The position numbers and the translations under genes were made by a program. A stretch of 64,000 nt of DNA from Erythrobacteraceae bacterium CCH12-C2 (GTDB taxonomy: Bacteria > Pseudomonadota > Alphaproteobacteria > Sphingomonadales > Sphingomonadaceae): NCBI GenBank assembly GCA_001556995.1, contig LSKF01000094.1:57761-121760 (forward strand). The letters are read 5' to 3'. Shown here one piece after another: positions 1-8,315 of the stretch. Positions within the stretch are counted from its first letter, which is position 1; every line of letters starts with the position of its first letter. The notes under the pieces are model-generated. The model ran no database searches. It saw only the letters and a program-made list of their open reading frames with translations, and was not told where the DNA came from.

Positions 1-1
1 G

Positions 2-916
2 CTGCGGATTGCAGGGCGCGCGCTCGATACACGAGTGAAACGCGTGCTGGCGGGGGCGGCGTTTGTTGGGCTGTTCCTGTTCGATCTGCCGTTCCCGCTG
101 ATCGTGCTGGGGGCAGGCGTGATCGGCATGGTGGTTGCGGCGAAGCGGCCTGACCTGCTGGCGCTCAAGCTGGGCAAGGCTAGCGAAGTGCTGCCCGATC
201 GCCCATGGCGCACCACGGTTTTGTCGATTGCCCTGTGGGGTACGGTCTGGGCTGCACCGATGCTGCTGATCGCAGTGACGCTGGGGCAGGATCACGTGCT
301 GTGGGAGATCGGCGCGTTCTTCTCGCAACTGGCGATCGTGACCTTTGGCGGGGCCTATGCGGTTCTCGCCTATATGGCGCAGGAGGCTGTGCAGGGTTTC
401 GGCTGGCTGCAACCCGGCGAGATGGCCGATGGGCTCGGCCTTGCCGAGACAACGCCCGGTCCGCTGATCCTGGTGACGCAATTCGTCGGCTACCTCGCTG
501 CCTTTCGTGCGCCGGAACCGTTCTCGCCTCTGGTTGCCGGATTGCTGGGCGCAGGGCTGACGACATGGGTGACGTTCGCCCCGTGCTTCATGTGGATCTT
601 TGCCTTTGCGCCGTGGATCGACCGGCTTAGCAATGCCGTGCGGATCAAGGGCGGGCTGGCGGCAGTGACGGCGGCGGTGGTGGGGGTGATCGCCAACCTC
701 ACCGCATGGTTCGCGCTGCACGTGCTGTTTGCTGAGGTGGGCCAGCGCCAATTCGGCCCGCTGCGGCTTTATTGGCCCGACTTGTCGAGCTTCGATTGGC
801 GGGCTGGCATCTTGGCAGTGCTCGCCTGTGGGCTGGCGTTCGGACTGAAGTGGTCAGTGCTGCGCATTCTTGCCGTTTGTGCGGCGGGTGGCATGGCATT
901 GAGTCTCTTACTTTAG
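2..916 (+). CDS. chrA: Chromate transporter ChrA, C-terminal half (partial, cut by window start)
   Basis: The frame is open to the left edge, so the gene starts outside the window; a GTG at 35 is internal. CHR-family proteins export chromate (some may move sulfate) across the inner membrane and consist of two homologous halves. What is visible matches the second half: a hydrophobic protein with the FGGAYAVLAYM segment and the ETTPGPLILVTQFVGY segment typical of CHR domains, followed by several membrane helices up to the stop. It runs convergently into the Amj-like gene, overlapping it by 4 bases. Family call is firm; the substrate is not shown by sequence. Confidence 0.85.
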   Translation: MRIAGRALDTRVKRVLAGAAFVGLFLFDLPFPLIVLGAGVIGMVVAAKRPDLLALKLGKASEVLPDRPWRTTVLSIALWGTVWAAPMLLIAVTLGQDHVLWEIGAFFSQLAIVTFGGAYAVLAYMAQEAVQGFGWLQPGEMADGLGLAETTPGPLILVTQFVGYLAAFRAPEPFSPLVAGLLGAGLTTWVTFAPCFMWIFAFAPWIDRLSNAVRIKGGLAAVTAAVVGVIANLTAWFALHVLFAEVGQRQFGPLRLYWPDLSSFDWRAGILAVLACGLAFGLKWSVLRILAVCAAGGMALSLLL

Positions 917-1716
917 AGCCACCCGGCTGCCCAAGCTATCACCACTGCAGCAGGCACCAGCAACACCTGCGCAAGCAGTGTGCCGACGAGGCGGCTCATT
1001 GATACCCAGATCATGGCCCTGCGGAAGGTCGCCTCGCTTACGCTGCCATCAACCACGTCGTCGGTCAGCGCCGAGATCTGCGGGTCGATCAGCGCGAACA
1101 GCAGGATCGTGGCAAAGCCGTTGACGATGGCGGTCATCTGCGAGGCGGTGACGCGGAATTCGGGGACGAGGTATCCGGCATACAGCGAGGCCAGTACGCC
1201 CACCGCCAGCAAGCCTTGCGCGGCAGCATTGGCGGCGAGAACGGACCAACTGACGCCGCGCGGTTTTCCGAGCGATCGCAGCGTCTCGGGTGATGGCAGT
1301 GCGACCGAATCCCGGATCGTGCTGAGGCCCGCCGGAGTCACGCTGCGCAGCAACAACTTGGTGGTCGAGCGGTTGACTTGGAAGAAGGTGATCGCCGCTG
1401 CGAACAAGCGCTGGCCGGTCGGCACCAGCACGATGCCGAGTGCTACGGCGGCAGCGGCGGAAAGCAGCACCAGCCTCAGATCGAACAGCAGGGCGTCGCC
1501 CGCACCGCTTGCAAGCCCCGTCTCGATCCGCTTGGCGAGGAACGGGCCGAGAAATCCATTCGAGGTCCGCGACACCAGCAGCAAGACGTTGAACAGCGCG
1601 AAGCTCAGCGCAATCCGGCCTGTCCGCACCCCTGCAATGCGCGCGGCATAGGCCAGCGCGCCGATCAGGTTGATCACGCCGGTCAGCGCGCAAATGAGGA
1701 TCAGTTCGGTGTCCAT
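913..1716 (-). CDS. amj: Amj-like (DUF2837) integral membrane protein, possible alternate lipid II flippase
   Basis: About 267 residues, nearly all hydrophobic helices. The N-terminal stretch (LIGALAYAARIAGVRT, then FNVLLLVSRTSNGFLGP) resembles Bacillus subtilis Amj/YdaH, which can replace MurJ in flipping lipid II. I chose ATG 1716, preceded by GGGA at 7 bases; an in-frame TTG at 1728 would add four residues. It lies 16 bases behind the TSUP permease stop and is probably the last gene of the yezD-TonB-TSUP operon. Family assignment is by recognised motifs; flippase activity in a Gram-negative host is only inferred. Confidence 0.7.
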   Translation of the reverse strand: MDTELILICALTGVINLIGALAYAARIAGVRTGRIALSFALFNVLLLVSRTSNGFLGPFLAKRIETGLASGAGDALLFDLRLVLLSAAAAVALGIVLVPTGQRLFAAAITFFQVNRSTTKLLLRSVTPAGLSTIRDSVALPSPETLRSLGKPRGVSWSVLAANAAAQGLLAVGVLASLYAGYLVPEFRVTASQMTAIVNGFATILLFALIDPQISALTDDVVDGSVSEATFRRAMIWVSMSRLVGTLLAQVLLVPAAVVIAWAAGWL

Positions 1717-1732
1717 ACGGGTTCCCAAGGCC

Positions 1733-2506
1733 CTAGATGATCGGCCAGGCCTTGTAGATGCTGTAGCTGCTGGTCACGATCAGCACCACCGCCACCGCCA
1801 GCAGCAGCGTGCGTGGCTGGACCCGGCTGGCAAGGATCGCTCCGAACGGTGCGGCGATCACTCCGCCGATGATCAGGCCGACGGTGATCAGCGTGAAGGC
1901 GGCAAAGCCGAGCGTCGCAATAAAAGCGATCGAGATCGACAGGGTCAGCAGGAATTCGGCGGAATTGACCGTCCCGATGATCTTCCTCGGATCGCCGCCC
2001 TGGATCAGCAGGTTGGAGGTGACGACCGGTCCCCAGCCGCCCCCGCCCGCTGCATCAAGGAACCCGCCCGCTGCCGCCAACGGCCTTGTATAGCGGGGAT
2101 CCTCGAAACGCGGGGCGGTGAGGCGGATCGCGCGCCACAGGAGGTAAATGCCGATGCCGGTCAGATAGAGCATCACGAAAGGCCGCGCCGCCGAGGCGTC
2201 GATACTGGATAGCAGATAGGCACCCGTTACCCCGCCAAGCACCCCGAAAGGCACCAGCCGCTTGAACAGCCCCCAGTCGACATTGCGGTGCCAGATATGG
2301 CTCGCCCCCGATGCGCCGGTGGTGAACAGCTCGACGAGGTGCACGCTGGCCGAGGCCGTGGCCGGCGGGACGCCGAGGGCGCTCACCAGCAGGGTCTGCG
2401 TGATGACCCCGAAGGCCATGCCCAGCGCCCCGTCGATCATTTGCGCGGCCATGCCGATGGCAATGAACGGCGCGATGTCCATCAGGAGTGAGAGTAAGTC
2501 AGGCAT
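1733..2506 (-). CDS. TSUP-family (TauE/SafE) permease, putative sulfite/organosulfonate transporter
   Basis: About 257 residues with eight or so hydrophobic segments. The N-terminus holds the family's QMIDGALGMAFGV segment, and the second half repeats it as GGFLDAAGGGGWGPVV, the internal duplication typical of TauE/SafE permeases. Members move sulfite, sulfoacetate, taurine-derived or other small anions across the inner membrane. ATG 2506 is chosen because GAGAGG precedes it; the frame stays open 20 codons further but those overlap the TonB receptor's 3' end. Neighbours YezD, an Rrf2 regulator and a TonB receptor support a sulfur-compound role. The substrate is unknown. Confidence 0.85.
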   Translation of the reverse strand: MPDLLSLLMDIAPFIAIGMAAQMIDGALGMAFGVITQTLLVSALGVPPATASASVHLVELFTTGASGASHIWHRNVDWGLFKRLVPFGVLGGVTGAYLLSSIDASAARPFVMLYLTGIGIYLLWRAIRLTAPRFEDPRYTRPLAAAGGFLDAAGGGGWGPVVTSNLLIQGGDPRKIIGTVNSAEFLLTLSISIAFIATLGFAAFTLITVGLIIGGVIAAPFGAILASRVQPRTLLLAVAVVLIVTSSYSIYKAWPII

Positions 2507-2535
2507 GAGGCGGTCCTCTCTGCGCGGTCGCAGGT

Positions 2536-4977
2536 CTAGAAGGTGATCGAGGCTGTGGCGCCCCATGTTCGCGGGTCACCGGGAAGCCCCGCAATCAGCC
2601 CGGTATTGCCGGGGCCGACAAAGAGCTGTTCGAAATAATTCTCGTCAAAGGCGTTCCTGACCCATGCGAACAGGTTCAGCCCGTCATCAGAGCGGAAGCC
2701 AATACGGAAGTTGGACAGGTGGTAGCCTTCGACATTGGTGAAGGCCGATGGCGAAGGGTTGGATGAGAAGCTCGACCGATAGCTGCCGTCATAACCGAGA
2801 TAGACCTCGCCCCGCTTTCCCAGAAACGCCGTGGGAACATTGCCCTCTGCGCCGAACGAGAACGCCCACTTCGACACGCCGGGGAGGCGCTGGCCGGAGA
2901 TATCGCAATTGGCCGGGCTGATCCCGCCGGGGGTGCCGGGCGCGGACGGGGTCTGGCCCGGGCCTGCGATGGTGCCGCCTGCCAATTCCGGCGGGCAGGG
3001 CGCATCGACGAAGCGCACATACTTCGCGTCAGTATAGGCTGCGTTTGTATAGGCGTTGAAGCGCTGGCTCGGACGGATTGCAAAGTCCGCCTCGATCCCC
3101 TGCGAGCGCACCTTGCCCGCATTGGCGAGGAACCCGCGCAGCACGCCGAACTGTCCGTTGTTGACGGTCGCCTGATAGTCGCGGATCTCGGTGCGGAATG
3201 CGGCGAGATTCAATGTCGCGCGGCGATCCCAGAACTGGCTCTTGAGGCCGATCTCGAAGTGATCAACCTTCTCGGGCCGGATTGTCCCTGCCGCCGCAAT
3301 CGGCTGGCCATTGGCGTCAGTTGGCAGCCCGTTCTGATTGATCCCGATGGTTTTGAAGCTCTTGGCATAGGTGCCGTAGGCCAGCACATCAGGTGCAACC
3401 TCGTAGCTCAGCGTCAGGTCATAGGTGAGGTTCCAGTCGGTATCCTCGGGTGCGCTTACTTGCGGCTGGAAGATGGCAAGCTGTGCGCGGCTGCGCGCGT
3501 CGGTTTCGGTCCCGAGCAATTCCGTGCCCGCGCCGGTAATCACCCGGCGCTGATAGAACCCGGCTTTCTTGTCGTAATTGATCCGCGCGCCGGGCTGGAT
3601 CGTGAAGGCATCGGTGACCTTCCAGCTCAGCTGCCCGAACAGCGCCAGACTGGTGCTTTCAAGTACCTGAGTGTTGCGCGCGGTCAGGCCGTTGAGGACA
3701 GTTGGATCGAGCGAGAGGGGATTGTTCGGCGCGATGTTCCAGCGGCTGGCGGCACTTCCTTGGGCCTCCGTCCCTTGCGTGTCGATCCGCTGATCGAAGG
3801 CGAAGGCGCCGACCACGAAGTCAAACTTGTTGCCTGAGTAAGCGTAGCGGAACTCCTGCGTGTACTGGTTCTGCTGCGAGGGGTTTTGCGACAGCGAGAC
3901 GATCGGCAGGCCGGTAAAGTCGCGGTCATTCTCGGGCTTCCAGTCCCAGTAACGCCATGCCGTGACCGAGGTAAAGGTGCCGGGGCCGATGTCCCACACG
4001 GCCCGCAAGGCGGCGCCAGCGATGACGTTGCCCGCGTTCAGCTGCGAATCGAGATCGGTCAGCCTGTCGAACGGGTTGGTCGAGGGCGGCGCATAGTTCT
4101 GTGCTGCGGCGAGCGCGGCGAATTGGCGGTTGAGCGGGCGCTGGGTCGTGCCGGTGCGCACGAACACCGACCCGCAGCAATTGGCGTCCTGCTTGTTGTA
4201 ATCGCCGACCAGCGTGATCTTGAGGTTGTCGGTGGCCTCCCACAGCACCTGCGCCCGCACGCCGAGGTTATCGAGACTTTGGATGTCCTGCCCGGTCGTT
4301 ACATTGCGGATCGTGCCCCGCCGCGAGGTGCCCGAAAAGGCGACCCGCGCAGCTACCCGCTCCGACAGCGGACCAGAGAGCGCGAGGCGCGCCTGACGGA
4401 ATTCGTAATTGCCAAGGCTCAGCTCGGCCCGGCCTTCGAAGTCGAAGCTCGGCTGATTGGTGGTGATGTTGATCGCGCCTGCGGTTGTGTTCTTCCCGTA
4501 GAGCGTCCCCTGCGGTCCGCGCAGCACTTCGATTTGCGCGACATCGAGGAAATCAAAAGTCGCCGAGGCGACGCGCGAGTAATAGACGTCGTCAACATAA
4601 ATGCCGACGCCCTGTTCGAACCCGTCGCTCGTCAGGCCAAACGGAACGCCCAGCCCGCGGATGTTGACCGCCGTATTGCGCGGGTTTGAGGAATAGAATT
4701 GCAGCGTGGGCGCAAGCTGCTGGAGCCGGTTCACGTTGAACGCCCCGGTCTCGTCAAGCTGCTTGGCGTCAAGAACCGACACAGCAATCGGAATGTCCTG
4801 CGCGCTTTCGGAGCGACGGCGGGCGGTGACGATGATGTCATTGCTGGCGGGCTCCTGTTCGGCGGTGGTGTCGGTGGTTGGCGCGGCAGCTTCGTCCTGC
4901 GCGGCCAAGGGGGCGGAAAGCAGCGCGGTCAGGCCGACGCCAAGCAGCAGCGTGCTGCGGGTGGAAAACGGATACAT
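2536..4977 (-). CDS. TonB-dependent outer-membrane receptor
   Basis: An 813-residue protein with a signal peptide (hydrophobic LLLGVGLTALLSAPLAAQ), a TonB box region (DIIVTARRRSES, about residues 48-59), a plug domain with the LRGPQGTLYGKNTTAGAINI segment (about 153-172), and a C-terminal beta-barrel ending in GATASITF with the terminal Phe expected for barrel assembly. It would import a scarce ligand using TonB energy. It sits between YezD and a TSUP permease, so an organosulfur ligand is a reasonable inference; iron chelates remain possible. AAGG lies 8 bases before the ATG. Confidence 0.95.
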   Translation of the reverse strand: MYPFSTRSTLLLGVGLTALLSAPLAAQDEAAAPTTDTTAEQEPASNDIIVTARRRSESAQDIPIAVSVLDAKQLDETGAFNVNRLQQLAPTLQFYSSNPRNTAVNIRGLGVPFGLTSDGFEQGVGIYVDDVYYSRVASATFDFLDVAQIEVLRGPQGTLYGKNTTAGAINITTNQPSFDFEGRAELSLGNYEFRQARLALSGPLSERVAARVAFSGTSRRGTIRNVTTGQDIQSLDNLGVRAQVLWEATDNLKITLVGDYNKQDANCCGSVFVRTGTTQRPLNRQFAALAAAQNYAPPSTNPFDRLTDLDSQLNAGNVIAGAALRAVWDIGPGTFTSVTAWRYWDWKPENDRDFTGLPIVSLSQNPSQQNQYTQEFRYAYSGNKFDFVVGAFAFDQRIDTQGTEAQGSAASRWNIAPNNPLSLDPTVLNGLTARNTQVLESTSLALFGQLSWKVTDAFTIQPGARINYDKKAGFYQRRVITGAGTELLGTETDARSRAQLAIFQPQVSAPEDTDWNLTYDLTLSYEVAPDVLAYGTYAKSFKTIGINQNGLPTDANGQPIAAAGTIRPEKVDHFEIGLKSQFWDRRATLNLAAFRTEIRDYQATVNNGQFGVLRGFLANAGKVRSQGIEADFAIRPSQRFNAYTNAAYTDAKYVRFVDAPCPPELAGGTIAGPGQTPSAPGTPGGISPANCDISGQRLPGVSKWAFSFGAEGNVPTAFLGKRGEVYLGYDGSYRSSFSSNPSPSAFTNVEGYHLSNFRIGFRSDDGLNLFAWVRNAFDENYFEQLFVGPGNTGLIAGLPGDPRTWGATASITF

Positions 4978-5064
4978 GGTCTCGCCTTTGCAAGCGGGTA
5001 TGCATCCGGTGGTCCGGTCTGCTGGTCCCTGCTGAAGTGTGGTGGGCTTGGATAACGGTGCCGA

Positions 5065-5232
5065 TCAATCGGTCAGCCGCTTCCTTTCGGTTACGTCGAT
5101 CTGCATGACCTTCCCGTCATGCACAGTCAGCTGGATTGCGCCGTAGCGCAGACGCTCAAGCGCATCGCTGACCATCGCCAGCGCATCGGGCAAAATACCG
5201 CCTGCGCCAGATTGTTTCTCGTCACGGTCCAT
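5065..5232 (-). CDS. YezD-family (DUF2292) small protein
   Basis: A 55-residue protein whose second half (ALERLRYGAIQLTVHDGKV, then MQIDVTERKR) is the DUF2292 core: a short amphipathic helix followed by a beta hairpin. The real start is ATG 5232, with AAGG 8 bases upstream; the frame is open further upstream but that part is the promoter region. DUF2292 proteins are recurrently found next to sulfur-assimilation genes and Rrf2/CymR-type regulators; biochemical function is not established. First gene of the TonB/TSUP operon, downstream of a 17-bp palindrome at 5312-5328. Confidence 0.85.
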   Translation of the reverse strand: MDRDEKQSGAGGILPDALAMVSDALERLRYGAIQLTVHDGKVMQIDVTERKRLTD

Positions 5233-5311
5233 ATTTGGGCCTTTCGTTACACGGATTCGATCCGCAACGAAGAAACTAAACTCAAGTGTTTTGCTTGACA
5301 ATAGGGCAGCG

Positions 5312-5328
5312 CGACAGAATTTCTGTCG
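5312..5328. promoter_or_regulatory. 17-bp perfect palindrome, candidate operator of the yezD-TonB operon
   Basis: The sequence CGACAGAATTTCTGTCG is a perfect inverted repeat about 80 bases upstream of the yezD start and just beyond the end of the Rrf2 gene. Rrf2-family repressors bind dyads of this kind, so it is a natural binding-site candidate for the neighbouring regulator. The promoter itself was not identified with certainty. Confidence 0.5.
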
Positions 5329-5375
5329 GGCGGTGAAAGGTGGGGTTTGCGCGCCGAGGTGAATTGTCGGCGCGA

Positions 5376-5816
5376 TCAGGCCTTGCCGTCGGCAAACGGG
5401 GGCACGGGCGTGATCGGATCGGACAGGCGGATATCGTCGAGGATCTGCGCCGTCCTGTCGCGCACGTCGAGCATCAAGGCGCGGGTGCGGCATTCGCTTT
5501 CCTCAAGGCAGTTCTTGCACTTCTCATGCGCATAGCGGCTGGCGCAGGGCACCAGCGCAAGACTGCCGCGCATGTGCCGGATCAAGTCGCCATAGGTGAT
5601 GTCGATCGGCGGGATCGCCAGCCAGTAACCGCCATCACGCCCGCGCTGCGACTCCACAAGTCCCGCGCGGGCCAATTCGGACAAAATGACAGTGAGAAAT
5701 TTTGCAGGGATATTCTGCTTGTCCGCAATCGCAGCCAGCTGCACCGGTCCTTCGCCGAAGTGATCAGCCAAATGCTGCATGGCGCGGATCGCATAGCGGG
5801 TCTTTTGGGAGAGCAT
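5376..5816 (-). CDS. Rrf2-family transcriptional regulator with cysteine cluster
   Basis: A 146-residue protein starting MLSQKTRYAIRAM, the standard Rrf2 N-terminus, followed by a winged helix (AKFLTVILSELARAGLVES, with the QRGRDGGYWLA wing). Cysteines at about 91, 100, 103 and 109 lie where IscR/NsrR/RsrR-type members bind a [2Fe-2S] or [4Fe-4S] cluster, so it probably senses iron-sulfur, redox or sulfur status. A TTG at 5837 could extend it by 7 residues; ATG 5816 is preferred. A TGCC-N5-GGCA dyad lies just upstream and a 17-bp palindrome just downstream, before yezD, suggesting autoregulation and control of the uptake operon. Confidence 0.9.
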   Translation of the reverse strand: MLSQKTRYAIRAMQHLADHFGEGPVQLAAIADKQNIPAKFLTVILSELARAGLVESQRGRDGGYWLAIPPIDITYGDLIRHMRGSLALVPCASRYAHEKCKNCLEESECRTRALMLDVRDRTAQILDDIRLSDPITPVPPFADGKA

Positions 5817-5831
5817 CGCCCATTGTCTATC

Positions 5832-5844
5832 TGCCAAGTAGGCA
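5832..5844. promoter_or_regulatory. Short dyad upstream of the Rrf2 gene (TGCC-AAGTA-GGCA)
   Basis: A 4-bp-arm inverted repeat lies 16 bases before the Rrf2 start codon, where an autoregulatory operator would sit. It differs from the longer palindrome at 5312-5328, so a shared regulator is not certain. Confidence 0.3.
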
Positions 5845-6268
5845 ATGCGGTCAAGTCATCCGGCAATCGGGCGCTGTAGGGGATCGTGGATGCGGAGTCG
5901 CTTCCTACAGGTTCCAGTAAGCTAGCCCCTGATGGCCTTCGCCTGCGCTCGCACGCATGCCCGCCTCTGTTTCTAGCAATACCAGTCATGCTGGCCGCCG
6001 GTCAGGAATGACCATCTTCGGGCCCCTTCTTGGCGCGCGGCTTCCGGTTGCAATCGGCGGAAAGCAGTCCTCCGATCTCCCGTTCATCAACGGCAGCGGT
6101 CGAGCCAATTCGCGCCATTCCAATGCCCCATATCAAGCCGACATTGATGAACGTTACGAACTCTGTCCGTTTCTGGGCCAGGCAGCCTGCTTCGGTAGCA
6201 AGACCATTCGTCGTGAGATAGCTTGCCGCCATGGAACATATCGACGTGCTCCGCGGGGGAAACATGCC
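5845..6268. other. Intergenic region between the Rrf2 gene and the 582-residue exported protein
   Basis: About 420 bases separating divergent genes. Frames are open through it on both strands, but none has a convincing ribosome-binding site or recognisable product. The last part contains GGGGGAAA, which serves the downstream ATG at 6269. I see no strong hairpin or repeat. Confidence 0.5.
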
Positions 6269-8017
6269 ATGATGTCTCGCCGGTTGATGATGGCCAGCGG
6301 TGCGGTCGCTGTGATTGCGCCCGGTCTTCTTTCGGGAGGCCCCGCGTCTGCGCCCTTGCGAGCGGAAGTCCGCACCCGGGGTGGTGCGATCGCGCATGAT
6401 CCTGCCATTGCCGCCGCCGCGCCGCCGATACTCCTGGGTGGCGTAACGTTTACGGCTGATGATCCCGACGCCCTGTGGCAACAGGCGGGACTGCACACAG
6501 TGCGGGTGTTCCTGCGCAAAGGGCCGTGGGCGCTGATCTGGTATCTGCAAGCGGCATCCCCGGTGGACGGCAAACCGTTCGATGTGGTGGTGGTAGAGCG
6601 GCAACGCTGGACCAATCTGGCGGTAGAGGCCCCTGCCGTCAGCTATCAGGCGAGCGTGTTTGGCCGCAGCTTCCCGGTTTACGGCCATGGCGACTTCCAG
6701 CGCTGGGTCGCCGCATCGCGCGCCTGGCCGGTCTCGGATCGTGAATTGAACCGCTGGCAAGCCAACGGCCTGTTGTTGCCGTGGGGCATCGGACCAAGGC
6801 TGCGGGCGCCATCGCAATGGTCCTATATGGATCCGGTCCCGGACTACACGCCCCTGGACAAAGGCGGGCTTACGCCGGCCATGGGAACCACAGGTTTGCG
6901 CGATGAAGTGGGGCCGATTGTCCACCGGCAGGCGCGCTACATCATCGAACGCAGCGCCGATATGCGGCGCGTCAGCATGAATTATGGGCTGACCGCGGCA
7001 TCAATCCCCTGGCATGTGCGGGGCGCCGATGGCTTGCCGCTGTTGCTCGATACACCCAATACACCCCTGAAAGTGCAGCAATATTATCAGAATTACCCCG
7101 TAGAACGGGTCATCGGCGTCAGTCCGGGGATGCAGTTCGAATGGGACATCGATAATGCGCACCGCCCGTGCCCGGCGTTCATTCCTGCCTTGCTATCCGA
7201 ATTGCATCCGTTCTTTATCGAGGAGCAGGTGTTCTCCGCGTGCACGGCGCTGAATACCGTTACCCCCGATTATCGCGGCAGTAGCGGCAAGCTGATCGAT
7301 CAGGGGCAGGGCCGCGATTGGGCGTGGTCGATGCGCGATCTGCTGTTGGCCTATGCCTTGCTCCGCGCCATGCCATCGCTTGACTGGTTGCCACAGGCAG
7401 AGCGTTTCGATGCGATCCTCGTCGCCAATCTCGACCGCGCGGTCAGGGCACTGGCGGTTCCGGGGATGGGGCAATTGGGGATGTTCTGGGAAGGCAATGC
7501 CTATGACAGCCAGCCCAATCCGACATTCTGGCCATCGATCCGGACAGGCCAGCGACCCGGCGTCTATACGGGATCGATCGTCAATTACATCGCCTATACG
7601 CTCGATTGGGGGCGGCGATTGCATCCCGATCCGCGCTGGCCCCTGTTGCAAGTCGCCTTTGCAGAAAGGTTTCAGGCGCGGCGCTTTTTGGCAAGCGGGC
7701 CGTTCTGTTTCCTCAATCTGCCGGCGCGACTGGAAGGGCGCTGGTTCAGCGATTGGCGGCAAATGGCGCAGGCAGTCGGCCTGCCCGCCGATATTGCGCG
7801 GCAGCCATGGTATAGCTTTGACAAGCCCGTGAATGATCCGCGTGTCTATGAATACACAACCGAGTATCCCGCGACATTCTATCATGGCCTGAAACTGGCG
7901 CAGGCAGCGGGGGGCACCAATTCTGATGTGGATACGGCGATTGCGCTGCTGGAAGCCCAGATCCGCAGGGGCGATGAGGAAAGCTATCCCGCCTTTGCCA
8001 TGCGCCATGCGCAGTAA
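6269..8017 (+). CDS. Exported protein of unknown function, 582 residues
   Basis: I do not recognise this family. ATG 6269 is preceded by GGGGGAAA at 6 bases and begins MMSRRLMMASGAVAVIAPGL, a basic then hydrophobic leader that looks like a Sec signal ending near PASA. The frame is open upstream to 5957 but without a start signal. The mature part is rich in Trp, Tyr and Pro; the middle (about residues 350-420, with DWAWSMRDLLLAYALL) has helix-pair character reminiscent of alpha/alpha-barrel carbohydrate-active or lyase folds, but no catalytic motif is identifiable. It stands alone between the Rrf2 gene and the tricorn protease gene. Confidence 0.75.
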   Translation: MMSRRLMMASGAVAVIAPGLLSGGPASAPLRAEVRTRGGAIAHDPAIAAAAPPILLGGVTFTADDPDALWQQAGLHTVRVFLRKGPWALIWYLQAASPVDGKPFDVVVVERQRWTNLAVEAPAVSYQASVFGRSFPVYGHGDFQRWVAASRAWPVSDRELNRWQANGLLLPWGIGPRLRAPSQWSYMDPVPDYTPLDKGGLTPAMGTTGLRDEVGPIVHRQARYIIERSADMRRVSMNYGLTAASIPWHVRGADGLPLLLDTPNTPLKVQQYYQNYPVERVIGVSPGMQFEWDIDNAHRPCPAFIPALLSELHPFFIEEQVFSACTALNTVTPDYRGSSGKLIDQGQGRDWAWSMRDLLLAYALLRAMPSLDWLPQAERFDAILVANLDRAVRALAVPGMGQLGMFWEGNAYDSQPNPTFWPSIRTGQRPGVYTGSIVNYIAYTLDWGRRLHPDPRWPLLQVAFAERFQARRFLASGPFCFLNLPARLEGRWFSDWRQMAQAVGLPADIARQPWYSFDKPVNDPRVYEYTTEYPATFYHGLKLAQAAGGTNSDVDTAIALLEAQIRRGDEESYPAFAMRHAQ

Positions 8018-8315
8018 GGTCGCTTTTGCGGATCAGTTCATATCGGCGAGGGGTGGCAAGCAACACGCCATCAAGCAAGCGGCATGGCCGGCACTCGGGC
8101 CACACTTGGTTGTTCAGGACCGCCAGTTGAACGCTGCCATCAACGCCCTGAGTGCAAGGCCAACGATTGCTGATTATCGGATCCAGTAGACCCTTCGCAG
8201 AAAATCGGCGAGATCGCCCCTAGTATCCACCGCTGGCCAACTGGCACCGCAGCACCAAGGCTGGCACACCCCCGGACTGGCAACAGCGCCAAACGGGACG
8301 ACAGGAAAAGCGAGC
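8018..8315. other. Intergenic region before the tricorn gene, possible decayed coding remnant
   Basis: About 300 bases. One plus-strand frame stays open to 8189 (ending ARPTIADYRIQ) and has coding-like composition but no start signal, so it may be the remains of a gene. Three CTGGCA repeats occur at 8237-8285 just before the tricorn start; they do not form a good sigma54 site. No terminator is evident after the upstream gene. Confidence 0.35.

Noticed and set aside
4980-5064. Possible riboswitch in the short gap between yezD and the TonB receptor gene
   Set aside because: The repeated GGTCCGGT-like sequence does not build a recognisable riboswitch core and the gap is within an operon.
6002-6232. 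Minus-strand frame of 76 codons (starting MAASYLTTNGL) divergent from the 582-residue gene
   Set aside because: It has one weakly hydrophobic stretch but no ribosome-binding site at a proper distance and no recognisable family; could be chance in GC-rich sequence.
8039-8189. Open plus-strand frame after the 582-residue gene
   Set aside because: No start signal and no recognisable domain; mentioned only as a possible decayed gene.
8237-8285. CTGGCA repeats as a possible sigma54 promoter for the tricorn gene
   Set aside because: None has GC exactly ten bases after GG, which sigma54 requires.
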